Source of the DNA: Nanobdellota archaeon
GTDB taxonomy: Archaea > Nanobdellota > Nanobdellia > Pacearchaeales > GW2011-AR1
Length of the DNA stretch: 24,818 bases
Reading direction: 5' to 3'
Assembly (NCBI GenBank): GCA_022563455.1
Contig: JADFNI010000010.1
Coordinates: 1-24,818 of the forward strand
Notes under the pieces: generated by a model
The model's database searches: none
Seen by the model: the letters and a program-made list of their open reading frames with translations, nothing else
Told to the model about the DNA's origin: nothing
In this document: positions 1 through 8,152 of the stretch, one piece after another
Layout: every line of letters begins with the position of its first letter
Position numbering within the stretch: the first letter of the stretch is position 1
Translations under genes and position numbers: made by a program

Positions 1-135
1 CCAGGTAGCCATGTTACATCCGCATCCACCGCATCCGAAAACTTTAATGTTTGCTTTTCCAGCACGAAGATCGTCAAAGTTAATAGAATTAGCCTCTGCT
101 GTTTCGATCGCTTCTTTTGCAAAATCTAATGGCAT
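1..135 (-). CDS. ftsZ: FtsZ/tubulin-family GTPase, N-terminal fragment (runs off window)
   Basis: Only the first 45 codons lie in the window; the gene reads leftward off the edge. After about 28 charged residues comes a beta-strand followed by a glycine-rich loop, IKVFGCGGCGCNMATW (residues 30-45). This matches the first nucleotide-binding loop of FtsZ-type GTPases (GxGGxGxN). FtsZ polymerises at the division site using GTP. In-frame TAA codons lie just upstream of the ATG, so the start is fixed. A GGAGGT sequence lies 15 nt upstream of the start. Three cysteines in the glycine loop are unusual and suggest a divergent archaeal paralogue. The GGGTGTG tubulin signature would be outside the window, so a different Rossmann-like protein is not excluded. 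Confidence 0.6.
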   Translation of the reverse strand, partial: MPLDFAKEAIETAEANSINFDDLRAGKANIKVFGCGGCGCNMATW

Positions 136-150
136 TTCTCTTTATTTTTA

Positions 151-156
151 ACCTCC
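151..156 (-). promoter_or_regulatory. Shine-Dalgarno-like GGAGGT before the ftsZ-like gene
   Basis: The minus strand reads GAAAGGAGGT at 160-151, a strong match to the 16S anti-SD. It ends 15 nt before the ATG at 135, which is longer than the usual 5-9 nt. Most genes in this window have no SD and appear leaderless, so this gene probably has a real 5' UTR. A TTTTAAAG box near 196-203 could be its promoter. Confidence 0.45.
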
Positions 157-222
157 TTTCAATGTATACTTATGAATCCTGAAGGAAGTTTTTCTTTAAA
201 AGAATATAGGTGATAAATTTTT

Positions 223-1245
223 TTAATTCAGAGGGTTTTTCTTTAAGAATCTTCTAAGATTTTCTTTAAATTTGTTTAAATCTTCTTTTGGAATTATTCC
301 ACCAGAAGCATTAAAGTGTCCGCCCACATTTCCATCAATGCCTTTTATACCTTCTTGTAGAAGTGTTGCCATATTAATTTTTTTTGACTGACTTCTGGCA
401 CTAAATGTTATTTTTCCGGAATCATTTGGGCTTGCGAAGATGAATATTTTGTCTAAGCTCTCTTCTTTTAGGCTAATTTTGTTTACAATAATTCCTTTTA
501 CTGAATATTTTGGTTCAAGATAAAAGAAAATTACACCACCTAAATCTTCTTTTTTTTGCTCAAATTCTTTTACTAATCTGTTTGCTTCATCTTCTATTGG
601 TTTTGAATATTTTTTTATATCTTCTAAATTGTCATAGTTTGAAATATTTTGAACAAGTGGGAATGCTTTTTCTGGTTCTTTGTTTAGGTAGGTTATTGCA
701 TTTGAAATTGGAAATGCTACGGAATCTTGAAATTCTTTTCTAGTCATATTTACTTCATCAAGAGCACCCTTGATGAATTCGTCATTTTCTTTGTATAAAA
801 AACCTGCATCTATTATAATTCCTACAAGGGATAGCCATTTTTTCCCTCCACAAAGTTCATATGCACTTCTGGCTGAGGGGATATAGCCTCTGTACATTGT
901 TCGATATTCTATCACTCCTTCAGGTAGCTTTGCGTCGCTTGGGTGGTGGTCCATGAATAAGATTTCTTTTTTTTCATATTTTTTAAGTATTGGAGCAACG
1001 GCAGCAGAGGATAAATCTGTTGTTATGATTTTATTGAAGTTTTCAAGATTAAAGTCATCTTCAATTGAACTCCCTCTTGAATATGTGAATTGGGTAACCT
1101 TGGCTCCTTTTTTAAGACAGTAGTCAAAGAAAAGTGTGCCTGAGGTGAATCCGTCTGGATCATGATCAGTTATTATGGCCACTTTGTCAGATTCATTAAT
1201 ATTATTTATGAAATTTTCTGCTTGTTTTCTTATTTCTTCATTCAT
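223..1245 (-). CDS. DHH/DHHA1-family phosphoesterase (RecJ/NrnA-like)
   Basis: A 340-residue protein with the DHH phosphoesterase motifs in order: DHDPDG (27-32, usually DHDADG), a TTD strand end (D77), the name-giving DHH (99-101) and IIIDAG (D146). These aspartates and histidines bind two Mn ions in the family. The C-terminal DHHA1 substrate domain shows GGHFNASGG (308-316), matching the GGHxxAxG signature. Archaeal relatives include RecJ/GAN-type single-strand exonucleases and oligonucleotide or cyclic-dinucleotide phosphodiesterases. The sequence alone does not decide which. No OB-fold or extra domain is present, so it is a minimal DHH-DHHA1 enzyme, probably cytoplasmic. A box CTTAAAAC (1267-1274) is centred 25 nt before the ATG, so it likely has its own leaderless promoter. 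Confidence 0.9.
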   Translation of the reverse strand: MNEEIRKQAENFINNINESDKVAIITDHDPDGFTSGTLFFDYCLKKGAKVTQFTYSRGSSIEDDFNLENFNKIITTDLSSAAVAPILKKYEKKEILFMDHHPSDAKLPEGVIEYRTMYRGYIPSARSAYELCGGKKWLSLVGIIIDAGFLYKENDEFIKGALDEVNMTRKEFQDSVAFPISNAITYLNKEPEKAFPLVQNISNYDNLEDIKKYSKPIEDEANRLVKEFEQKKEDLGGVIFFYLEPKYSVKGIIVNKISLKEESLDKIFIFASPNDSGKITFSARSQSKKINMATLLQEGIKGIDGNVGGHFNASGGIIPKEDLNKFKENLRRFLKKNPLN

Positions 1246-1290
1246 ATTTTTAATAGAATTGGAAGTGTTTTAAGGGTTTTGTTTTTAGGA

Positions 1291-1689
1291 TTAGTTATCT
1301 TCTAAAGAAAGTAGATAAGTTTCTTTGAATTGTTCCCATTCTTTTATTAATTCTTCTCCAACATTTGTTTTTACCACTTGTCTTCCATCTAATTTTACAG
1401 CATGCATTTTATATGGGCCATGGCCTTCAATAACTTCTTCAGGTTTAGATGAATCTATAAATATTGGATAATCTGCCATTTTTCTTAAGGCTATAATTAG
1501 ATGACTCGCGCTATCATATAATTTTTTTGTAGAATCCTCTGTTATATCATAGGCTTCTCTTAAGTAAGCTTCGTGTGTTGCTGCAATTTGTACTGTTGCA
1601 TAGACATACGCTTTTTCATTTTTCATTTTTGAAAGATGTCTTCTATCAATATTTTCGAATCTTTTTTTTAATAATTCTTCCAAACTCAT
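1291..1689 (-). CDS. Conserved-looking hypothetical protein, 132 aa
   Basis: I do not recognise a family. The protein is soluble, with a helical, charged N-terminus (residues 1-30), a middle segment rich in Ala/Tyr (about 45-85) that could be amphipathic helices, and a short beta-like C-terminal part (GPYKMHAVKLDGRQVV, about 92-107) before an acidic tail. There is no signal peptide or membrane segment. The coding frame is convincing: it is flanked tightly by neighbours on the same strand and has a TTTATAAA box at 1712-1719, about 26 nt before the ATG. It lies between gatA and the DHH gene but appears to have its own promoter, so co-function is not implied. Confidence 0.75.
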   Translation of the reverse strand: MSLEELLKKRFENIDRRHLSKMKNEKAYVYATVQIAATHEAYLREAYDITEDSTKKLYDSASHLIIALRKMADYPIFIDSSKPEEVIEGHGPYKMHAVKLDGRQVVKTNVGEELIKEWEQFKETYLLSLEDN

Positions 1690-1741
1690 GAAGTTTAATA
1701 GAGAATTTTGTTTTATAAATATATATGTTATTTTAGGAAAA

Positions 1742-3073
1742 TTATTCGAATTTCTTTGCTAATTTAAATATCAAATCTTCTTCGAAGTGAGGGGCTAAGA
1801 TTTGGAGCCCGACATCTTTTTCATCTACTTTTCCCATTGGAATAGAAATTGAGGGGATTCCAGATATTGAAGACAAGGTTGTGAAAATGTCATATGCATA
1901 CATGTCTTCTACTGAGATTTTTTCGCCAATTTTATGAGGTGTTTTTGGAGTTGTTGGAAGAAGGATTGCATCAACTCTTGCGAATATTTTTTGGAATTCG
2001 GATTTGATATAATTTTTTGCTTTTAGAGCTTCTTTGTAATATTTTCCCTCGAACTCTGCTTTTGTAATAATTGAGCCTCCGATTATTCTTCTTATTACTT
2101 CTGGGCCTGCTGCACTCATAATTTCTTTACCAAAACGTCTTCCATCAAACTTTCTTGTTGTAGAGAAAAATTCTGTGTAAACTATGATATAATATGTTTC
2201 TAGAGCTATGTCTAAAGGAAGAGAGATCTTTTTTAGTTGCCAGTTATTCTTTTTAGCAACGGTCGTGATTTTTTCATCAAACAATTCCTGAATTTTTTCA
2301 TCACATAAATTTCTAAGATCTATTATCCCTATTGTATTTTTCTTTTCTCTTACCGGTTTTTCTTCTATAGTTGTCGTATCAAAATTATCTTGACCTTTTA
2401 TTATGTCGAATATTATTTTAGAGTCTTCTGAAGAGTTTGTTAATGGTCCTATGCAATCAAATGACATTGTCATATCTATTAGACCGTATCTTGAAACTGC
2501 TCCGTAAGTTGGTTTTAGTCCGGTTACGCCGCAGTGAGATGCTGGGTTTCTAATGGAGCCTCCTGTGTCTGAGCCTAATGTGAAATCGCAAAGTTCTGAG
2601 GCCATTGCTGCTGCGGAGCCTGAAGATGTTCCTCCTGGAATTAATTCTGGGTTTCGAGGATTTTTTGTTGGACCGAAAAATGAAGTTTCGCCGGATCCAC
2701 CACATGCAAATTCATCCATGTTAAGCATTCCCATGAAAATTGCGTCTTCGCTGTTAAGTTTGTTAATTACTGTTGCGTTATATGGAGAGACATAACCTTG
2801 TAAGACTTCTGAAGCGCAGTTTGTTTCTTGTCCTTTTACTGAAATATTGGATTTTACTGCGAAGCAAAGGCCGGCTAACTTTCCGACACTTTTCTTTTCT
2901 TTTATTCTTTTGTCTACCTTTTTTGCTTGTTCAATAGCGTTTTCATTTAAGTTTAGGAAGATGTTTAAATCTTTTATTTTTGGCGTTGCTATTTTTTTAG
3001 AGAAATTTAGAACATTGTCTATTGCTTTTAACTTTCCAGATTTTATTTCTTTTATTTTTGTTTTGAGACTCAT
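1742..3073 (-). CDS. gatA: Asp-tRNA(Asn)/Glu-tRNA(Gln) amidotransferase subunit A
   Basis: GatA is the glutaminase subunit of GatCAB; it releases ammonia from glutamine to amidate misacylated tRNA. The amidase-signature core is clear: catalytic Lys in FAVKSNISVKG (K74), PGGTSSGSAAA (146-156) and GSDTGGSIRNPASHCGVTGLKPTYG with the nucleophile at S173. The cis-Ser position (first residue after GG) is Thr149 here, a conservative but notable change. At 443 residues it is slightly short for the family (about 460-490). I chose the ATG at 3073 over an in-frame TTG at 3082 because it overlaps the gatC stop as ATGA, the classic translational-coupling arrangement. gatC and gatA thus form a two-gene operon; gatB is 14 kb away. 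Confidence 0.95.
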   Translation of the reverse strand: MSLKTKIKEIKSGKLKAIDNVLNFSKKIATPKIKDLNIFLNLNENAIEQAKKVDKRIKEKKSVGKLAGLCFAVKSNISVKGQETNCASEVLQGYVSPYNATVINKLNSEDAIFMGMLNMDEFACGGSGETSFFGPTKNPRNPELIPGGTSSGSAAAMASELCDFTLGSDTGGSIRNPASHCGVTGLKPTYGAVSRYGLIDMTMSFDCIGPLTNSSEDSKIIFDIIKGQDNFDTTTIEEKPVREKKNTIGIIDLRNLCDEKIQELFDEKITTVAKKNNWQLKKISLPLDIALETYYIIVYTEFFSTTRKFDGRRFGKEIMSAAGPEVIRRIIGGSIITKAEFEGKYYKEALKAKNYIKSEFQKIFARVDAILLPTTPKTPHKIGEKISVEDMYAYDIFTTLSSISGIPSISIPMGKVDEKDVGLQILAPHFEEDLIFKLAKKFE

Positions 3074-3333
3074 TTCTTCCAACTTCCTTTTTCAGCTACA
3101 ATAAAATTGTCTTCTACAAATGGAGCATTTAGTAAAGTTAGATCTTTGAACTCTTGGTCAGTTGTCCAACCAGAACCCTCTTCTCTGAATCCCGAACCTC
3201 TTTCAAAATGGCCTTCCTTTGATGAAATTTTTTCCAGCTTTTTTCCAAATTTTTCCAAAAGAGTTTTTGATTCTTTTCTAATTTCTTCTTTTTCGGATTC
3301 ATTTACTTTGTGATATGTGAAGTTATTTGCCAT
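3070..3333 (-). CDS. gatC: GatCAB subunit C, archaeal-type
   Basis: An 87-residue protein. The N-terminal helix (EEIRKESKTLLEKFGKKLEK, about 17-36) and the C-terminal LLNAPFVEDNFIVAEKGSW (about 67-85) resemble GatC. In GatC this C-terminal part wraps around GatA and the GatA/GatB interface, and the subunit stabilises the complex. Its position directly before gatA with a 4-nt ATGA overlap supports the call. The middle (GSGFREEGSGWTTDQE) is not typical of bacterial GatC, so this is a divergent member. A CTTAAAAAC box at 3354-3362 lies 25 nt before the ATG and should drive the gatC-gatA transcript. Confidence 0.85.
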   Translation of the reverse strand: MANNFTYHKVNESEKEEIRKESKTLLEKFGKKLEKISSKEGHFERGSGFREEGSGWTTDQEFKDLTLLNAPFVEDNFIVAEKGSWKK

Positions 3334-3404
3334 GCTTATATTTGGTGGTGGTTGTTTTTAAGTTTGGTGGAAATGTTTATAATTAGTGAATATTTAATTT
3401 ATTA

Positions 3405-3752
3405 ATGGAATCATGTATTTTTTGTAAGATAATAGGAGGTGAAGTATCCTCTGAAAAAATAACTGAAACTGATAATTTTTTGGTTTTTAGAGATATGAAC
3501 GAGAAAGCTCCAGGACATTCATTGGTTGTTCCAAAGACACATATAAAGTCTTTTTTGGAAATGGATAGGGAATTATATGGTGAATTTATGGAAGTTACTA
3601 AAGCTGCTACAGAAAAAATAATGAAAGACTATAAACACGAGAGTTTTAATTTAATTATTAATGATGGGGAGGCTGCTGGACAAGTGGTGAGTCATTTACA
3701 TCTACATATTATCCCTAGAAATGTGGGAGATGGTTATAAGATATGTCCTTGA
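3405..3752 (+). CDS. HIT-family nucleotide hydrolase (HinT-like)
   Basis: A 115-residue histidine-triad protein. The zinc-type Cys pair CIFC (C4, C7) opens the protein. The nucleotide-binding segment APGHSLVVPKTH (35-46) follows, and the active-site triad is HLHLHIIPR with H97, H99 and H101 (the middle or last His is the nucleophile in the family). HinT-type members hydrolyse AMP-lysine/AMP-NH2 or related nucleotide phosphoramidates in the cytoplasm; the exact substrate cannot be read from sequence. The length is typical. The gene is divergent from gatC, with its own TTTATAAT box at 3376-3383, 25 nt before the ATG, so it is probably leaderless. Confidence 0.93.
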   Translation: MESCIFCKIIGGEVSSEKITETDNFLVFRDMNEKAPGHSLVVPKTHIKSFLEMDRELYGEFMEVTKAATEKIMKDYKHESFNLIINDGEAAGQVVSHLHLHIIPRNVGDGYKICP

Positions 3753-3847
3753 ATTTAATATAGATATTCTTAAGAATGCTATTTATATGTGATTTTTATG
3801 GAACCTAGAAATTTAGTCAGAGGGGTTTGTTTTAATTATCTGGATCT

Positions 3848-5125
3848 TTAAGGAGTTAATCTATCTCGGTCTCGGGGAAATAAAGTTGCTTCTTTAACAT
3901 TATCAAGGCCGCAAATAATTTGGGTTAATCTTTCTAGACCAATGCTCCATCCTGAATGTGGAGGGGCTCCATATCTGAAGCTGTTGATATATTCTTTAAA
4001 ATCTTTAGGGTTTAACTTTTTCTTTTTTAGCATTTTTATTAATAAATCTGGTAAATGAATTCTTTGTCCACCTGAACATATTTCTATTCCCCCATAAAGG
4101 GCATCGAATCCTTCACTATATTTTGCATCAGGGTTTTCATCTTTTGTCATTATATAAAATGGTTTATGGGCTGCTGGCCATGAACTAGTAAAAACAATAT
4201 CTCCTGGATACATTTTGCATAAATCTTTTTCTTGTGAAGGAGAAAAATCATCTCCAAATTTTCCACCAACCTTAGCTATTGCATCTTCATATGTTAAATA
4301 TACTGCATTTGGAACTTTTAAGTTTTTTATTCCAAGAATTTCTAATTCATTTTTTGACTTTTCAAGTATTTTTTTTACAATATATTTTACCACATCTTCT
4401 ACATACTTCATAATTTGCAATTGATCAGTAAATGCCATTTCTATATCCATTTGCCTAATTTCATTAATGTGTCTTGTCGTATTATATTTTTCTGCCCTAA
4501 ATACGGGTGTAATTAAGAATGTTTTTTCCATTGAGCAAGCTACCATTTGTTTATATAATTGGGGGGATTGTGCAAGATATGCATCTTTTTCAAAATACTT
4601 TACTTTGAAAAGATCAGTTCCTCCTTCCGAAGAAGCACTAATAATACATGGAGATTGCATTTCTATAAAGCCTTTGTTGTAAAAATATTCTCTAAATGCA
4701 TTTGCGATTTCTGACTGAATTTTAAAAATACTCCCAGTTCTTCTAGTATGTAAATCTAAAAATCTATTATCAAGACGTAAAGGGAGTTCAGTTTTTGAAA
4801 AATCGGAGACGTCAATTGGGAGTGGGTCTTTTGCTTCTGCGATAACGATTATACTATCTGGAATTAATTCTTTTCCACCTGGAGCCTGCTTACTTTCCTT
4901 TAATTCTCCTGTAATTTCTACAACAGATTCTCTTTTTAATTTATCAATTAAGTTAAAAGTTTCTTCATTAGTTTTTCCTTCAATTCCTGTTACCTGGATT
5001 CTTCCGGTTACATCTCTTAAAATTAGAAATCTTATTTTTTTCAAGTCTCTAGTATCATATACCCAACCTTTTAATGTCACTTTTCCTGTTTTATCAAAAG
5101 CGTCTTTTATGTAGGTTCTATTCAT
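3848..5125 (-). CDS. aspS: Aspartyl-tRNA synthetase, archaeal type
   Basis: A class IIb synthetase of 425 residues. It has an N-terminal OB-fold anticodon-binding domain (about 15-95), then the catalytic core with the flipping-loop region SEGGTDLFKVKYF, the AQSPQLYKQ segment, motif 2 (FRAEKYNTTRHINE) and motif 3 (GWSIGLERL), ending in RDRDRLTP as archaeal AspRS does. No bacterial GAD domain is present. In the OB-fold, GWVYDTRD and QAPGGKEL (81-84 APGG) lack the Trp/Lys pair reported for discriminating archaeal AspRS. With gatCAB nearby this suggests a non-discriminating enzyme that also makes Asp-tRNA(Asn). I chose the ATG at 5125 over the adjacent TTG; the TTTTATAA box at 5148-5155 is 26 nt upstream. 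Confidence 0.96.
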   Translation of the reverse strand: MNRTYIKDAFDKTGKVTLKGWVYDTRDLKKIRFLILRDVTGRIQVTGIEGKTNEETFNLIDKLKRESVVEITGELKESKQAPGGKELIPDSIIVIAEAKDPLPIDVSDFSKTELPLRLDNRFLDLHTRRTGSIFKIQSEIANAFREYFYNKGFIEMQSPCIISASSEGGTDLFKVKYFEKDAYLAQSPQLYKQMVACSMEKTFLITPVFRAEKYNTTRHINEIRQMDIEMAFTDQLQIMKYVEDVVKYIVKKILEKSKNELEILGIKNLKVPNAVYLTYEDAIAKVGGKFGDDFSPSQEKDLCKMYPGDIVFTSSWPAAHKPFYIMTKDENPDAKYSEGFDALYGGIEICSGGQRIHLPDLLIKMLKKKKLNPKDFKEYINSFRYGAPPHSGWSIGLERLTQIICGLDNVKEATLFPRDRDRLTP

Positions 5126-5195
5126 CAAAGGAATAGAAATTGCCGGTTTATAAAATTGTGGGAAGAACTATATATCTAGCTATTTAGGTAAAATT

Positions 5196-7694
5196 ATGAG
5201 AAATAAAATTGGTTTTATGTTTGTGTTGTTAGTATTTTCCATAGCTCTTGTTCAGGCCTCAGAGGAATATTCTTTTGAAAATAGTGAGCGTTTAAAGCCA
5301 TTGATTGAATGGAGGGATTATGGGGATTTGGCTTTTGAGGAGGCTCAAGAGCAGGGCAAACCCGTTTTTCTTTTATTGACTGCTCCTTCATGGTGTTATT
5401 GGTGTCAGGTATATGAAAGTACAGACTATTTATTTAATCCTAGTGTTGTAGAAATTATTAACTCGAAGTTTATTCCGATTTATGTTAATGCTGATGAGAG
5501 GCAGGATTTAACTCGGCAATATTTGGAAGGTGGTTGGCCTTCTAGTACTATTATGACCCCTTTGGGAGATAGGATTTACGGGTTTTCGGGAGTTAGACCA
5601 GTTCCTGATATGATTCGTAATTTAAATGATGCGGTAATTTATGTTGCTAGCTTAAACTTGGTGTCTGAATTTTCTTATGAATATCAAGAGAAAAATATTT
5701 ATGAGCCTTTCGAGGCTGAACTTAATTCGATGGTTAATTCCTATGTTAATTATAATTTAAATCAAATTGACTCTGAATATGGTGGATTTGGAATTGGACA
5801 AAAATTTCCTCAAGCACTTACATTGGATCATTTTCTGGACATATATGAAAAAACAGGAAGTGGCGAATTACTTAATGCTGTTAAACTTACTCTTGAAAAT
5901 CAGTATACTCGGCTTGATGAAATAAAAACCAACTATAATTTATTTGACCCAGTTGAGGGAGGGTTTCATCGATACGGAGTTTCTAGAGACTGGTCTCCTC
6001 CACATTATGAAAAAATGCTTTATGATAATGCAAGACTTCTAAGGCTTTACCGACATCTTTTAGAAATTGAGCCTAATAATTCTCTTGCCTTAGAGATCAT
6101 TTCTAAAACTGAAGAGTATATTGAACTGAATTGGTATGATTCGGATTTTGGAGGATTTTATGGAAATACTGATGTTAATGGGGAAGAAGCTTATTACGGA
6201 TTGGTTGATCGCGGAGATGTAAAGGCGCGGGTTGAAAAAACTAAATTTACTGATTGGAATTCTGAAATGATTCTAACGTACTTATATTTGTATGAAATTA
6301 GTGGAGATGAAAAGTATAAGGACATGTCTAAAAAATCGCTTGACTTTTTTGCTAAGAACATGATTGGGGAATTTGGGGCATATCATTATTTTAATATTAA
6401 AGGGGAGAAAGGAGTTCGTGGGAGTTTGCTTGACAATTCTTATTTGATGCTTGCGTTTGTTCGAGGATATGAGGTATTTAGGGAGGTAGAATACTTGGAT
6501 GCTGCGAAAAAACTAGCAGTTTATCAACAGAACAATTTATATGATTGGAATTCTGGTGGGTTTTTTGAGAGGAATAGTCCTGACTTGGAATTGTATGCAC
6601 TTGGCGATAACGTTTTACTTAATAAGCCTGCTAGTGAGAATGGCGTTGCGGCTTTTGCTTTTCTAAAGCTTTATGGTTATACTAATGAACAATCCCATCT
6701 TCTTATGGGATACAGAACAATTGGAAACCAGATTGAAGGAACTCCTGGGATGGACCGTGGATATTATATGATTCAGGCCATTGAAGAATTTAATGAAAAT
6801 AATTATTATTTAGTTTATTTAGAAATTGAGGATGAACTTAGAATAATTGAAGAAGAGGGAAAGGCGAATTTTTGGCTTACTTCACTTCTTGAGCAAAAGT
6901 TTGATTTTAGTTATTCATCTACAAAGGTTGAAGGGCCGCTTCTTTTTTTAATTTTTATATCGTTGTTTGCAGGATTTTTATCTTTTATTAGCCCTTGCAC
7001 CCTTCCGATACTTCCAGCATTTGTCGCTTATTCTTTGAAGTCGTCTCATAAAAATCTTAGGGGTATGACTGTTTCTTTTTTTAGTGGATTAATTTTAGTA
7101 TTTGCATTACTTGGAATGGTGGCTACTTTTGTTGGGGCTTTTTTGAAAAATAACTTAACTGTTTTTTCTGAGTTTTCTGGTCTTGTAATTATTTTTGTTG
7201 GTATTTATATATTGAGTGGTCGTGGGATACCTAATTTTAGGATTCATAATAAAGTTCCTAATGATTATTTAGGAGCTTTCTTTTTTGGTATGATTTTGGC
7301 TATTGCGTGGACTCCTTGTGTTGGGCCAATTCTTGTTGCAATATTGATTATTGCATCCACGACGACGTCTTATTTAACTGGAGGACTTTTACTTGCTAGT
7401 TATGGATTTGGGTTATCCCTTCCATTAATTTATGTTTCAACTTATCTTGGTAAACGAAAGGGGAAAGGTAAGTTTTGGAATTTTATTCGCGGGCGAGAAC
7501 TAGTATTTGAATTATCTGAAGAATATAAATTTAGGATTCATTCAAGTACTTTGATTTCCGGATTATTGTTTATTATTCTTGGATATTTGATTTTTTCTGG
7601 AAAGTTATTTATTTTTAATCAATATCTTGGAGGAACAAAGTTTCAGGGATTTGTTTTTGGAATTGAAGAATGGCTACCTGGGTTTTTTGATTGA
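5196..7694 (+). CDS. Secreted thioredoxin/YyaL-like (DUF255) protein fused to CcdA/DsbD-type membrane domain
   Basis: An 832-residue multidomain protein. Residues 1-22 are a signal peptide (MRNKIGFMFVLLVFSIALVQA). A thioredoxin fold follows (about 35-150) with active site CYWC (C67, C70) and the cis-Pro-like GGWPSS. Residues about 170-560 resemble the alpha/alpha-barrel of YyaL/SSP411 proteins, including EGGFHRYGVSRDWSPPHYEKML (split here: EGGFHRYGVSRDW and PPHYEKMLYDNARL, 254-285). Residues about 580-820 are a CcdA-like domain with around six membrane helices and the paired Cys in SPCTLPILPA (C601) and WTPCVGPIL (C708). CcdA/DsbD domains carry electrons from cytoplasmic thioredoxin across the membrane. 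Here the electron acceptor may be the attached external CxxC. The barrel's substrate is unknown. Box CTATATAT (5168-5175) is 25 nt before the ATG. Confidence 0.88.
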   Translation: MRNKIGFMFVLLVFSIALVQASEEYSFENSERLKPLIEWRDYGDLAFEEAQEQGKPVFLLLTAPSWCYWCQVYESTDYLFNPSVVEIINSKFIPIYVNADERQDLTRQYLEGGWPSSTIMTPLGDRIYGFSGVRPVPDMIRNLNDAVIYVASLNLVSEFSYEYQEKNIYEPFEAELNSMVNSYVNYNLNQIDSEYGGFGIGQKFPQALTLDHFLDIYEKTGSGELLNAVKLTLENQYTRLDEIKTNYNLFDPVEGGFHRYGVSRDWSPPHYEKMLYDNARLLRLYRHLLEIEPNNSLALEIISKTEEYIELNWYDSDFGGFYGNTDVNGEEAYYGLVDRGDVKARVEKTKFTDWNSEMILTYLYLYEISGDEKYKDMSKKSLDFFAKNMIGEFGAYHYFNIKGEKGVRGSLLDNSYLMLAFVRGYEVFREVEYLDAAKKLAVYQQNNLYDWNSGGFFERNSPDLELYALGDNVLLNKPASENGVAAFAFLKLYGYTNEQSHLLMGYRTIGNQIEGTPGMDRGYYMIQAIEEFNENNYYLVYLEIEDELRIIEEEGKANFWLTSLLEQKFDFSYSSTKVEGPLLFLIFISLFAGFLSFISPCTLPILPAFVAYSLKSSHKNLRGMTVSFFSGLILVFALLGMVATFVGAFLKNNLTVFSEFSGLVIIFVGIYILSGRGIPNFRIHNKVPNDYLGAFFFGMILAIAWTPCVGPILVAILIIASTTTSYLTGGLLLASYGFGLSLPLIYVSTYLGKRKGKGKFWNFIRGRELVFELSEEYKFRIHSSTLISGLLFIILGYLIFSGKLFIFNQYLGGTKFQGFVFGIEEWLPGFFD

Positions 7695-7729
7695 GGAAGG
7701 TTTTTAAAAGGTTATTTATTCATTGTGTC

Positions 7730-7960
7730 ATGGAAAATATGGATACAAATGATCTTGAAGGAGCGATTGATTCTGCGAAAGAGTCTACTCGTAAAGAGGA
7801 AACTAAAATGACGCCAGAAGAAGAAAAAGGATTTCATAAGGGAGCACTGAACACTCTTACAGCTGAAAGATCTGAACTAATCAAGATGATCGGAAATGTT
7901 GAAGCTATAATGAAGGCTCATATGAATCGGCTTCGAGAACTTGGTGTTGAATTTAAATAA
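7730..7960 (+). CDS. Small charged helical protein, 76 aa, unknown
   Basis: I do not recognise this protein. It is acidic at the N-terminus (MENMDTNDLEGAIDSAKEST) and then strongly helical, with a heptad-like C-terminal half (about 35-72: LNTLTAERSELIKMIGNVEA and IMKAHMNRLRELG). This could form a short coiled coil or a dimer. There is no signal peptide or Cys. An in-frame TTG at 7691 would overlap the upstream gene. I prefer the ATG at 7730 because a TTTTTAAA box at 7701-7708 is centred 25 nt before it, the spacing seen for leaderless genes throughout the window. Confidence 0.7.
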   Translation: MENMDTNDLEGAIDSAKESTRKEETKMTPEEEKGFHKGALNTLTAERSELIKMIGNVEAIMKAHMNRLRELGVEFK

Positions 7961-7990
7961 GTTTTTATAGTGAGGGAATTTTTAGATTAT

Positions 7991-8152
7991 ATGAATACTA
8001 GAAAGAGGAGTCTTATAATTGGAGGAATTTCTGGTGCTGTTGGTGGAGCTCTTGGAGCGGTATCTGGATCCAGCTCATGGATTGTTGTTGCTATTGTATC
8101 TGGGGTTTTTGCAGTTTTTACAGCTTGGAGTATTCATGGAGTTCTTAGGTGA
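7991..8152 (+). CDS. Small membrane protein, 53 aa, glycine-zipper type
   Basis: After a short basic N-terminus (MNTRKRS) come two hydrophobic stretches. The first is very Gly/Ala/Ser-rich (IIGGISGAVGGALGAVSG, about 8-25) and resembles glycine-zipper transmembrane helices; the second (WIVVAIVSGVFAVFTAW, about 29-45) is a standard membrane helix. Function is unknown. A GTG at 7970 is an alternative start, but the TTTTTATA box at 7962-7969 is 25 nt before the ATG at 7991, which favours the shorter form. Its 3' end overlaps that of gatE by 8 nt on the opposite strand. Confidence 0.6.
   Translation: MNTRKRSLIIGGISGAVGGALGAVSGSSSWIVVAIVSGVFAVFTAWSIHGVLR

Noticed and set aside
3070..3082. GatA start at the upstream TTG
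   Set aside because: The ATG at 3073 forms an ATGA overlap with the gatC stop, which is the more usual coupling, and the added residues MEE are not part of the family's N-terminus.
3798..3851. 17-codon ORF between the HIT gene and aspS
   Set aside because: The TATA-like sequence is at the wrong distance (about 14 nt) and the frame overlaps the end of aspS; probably chance.
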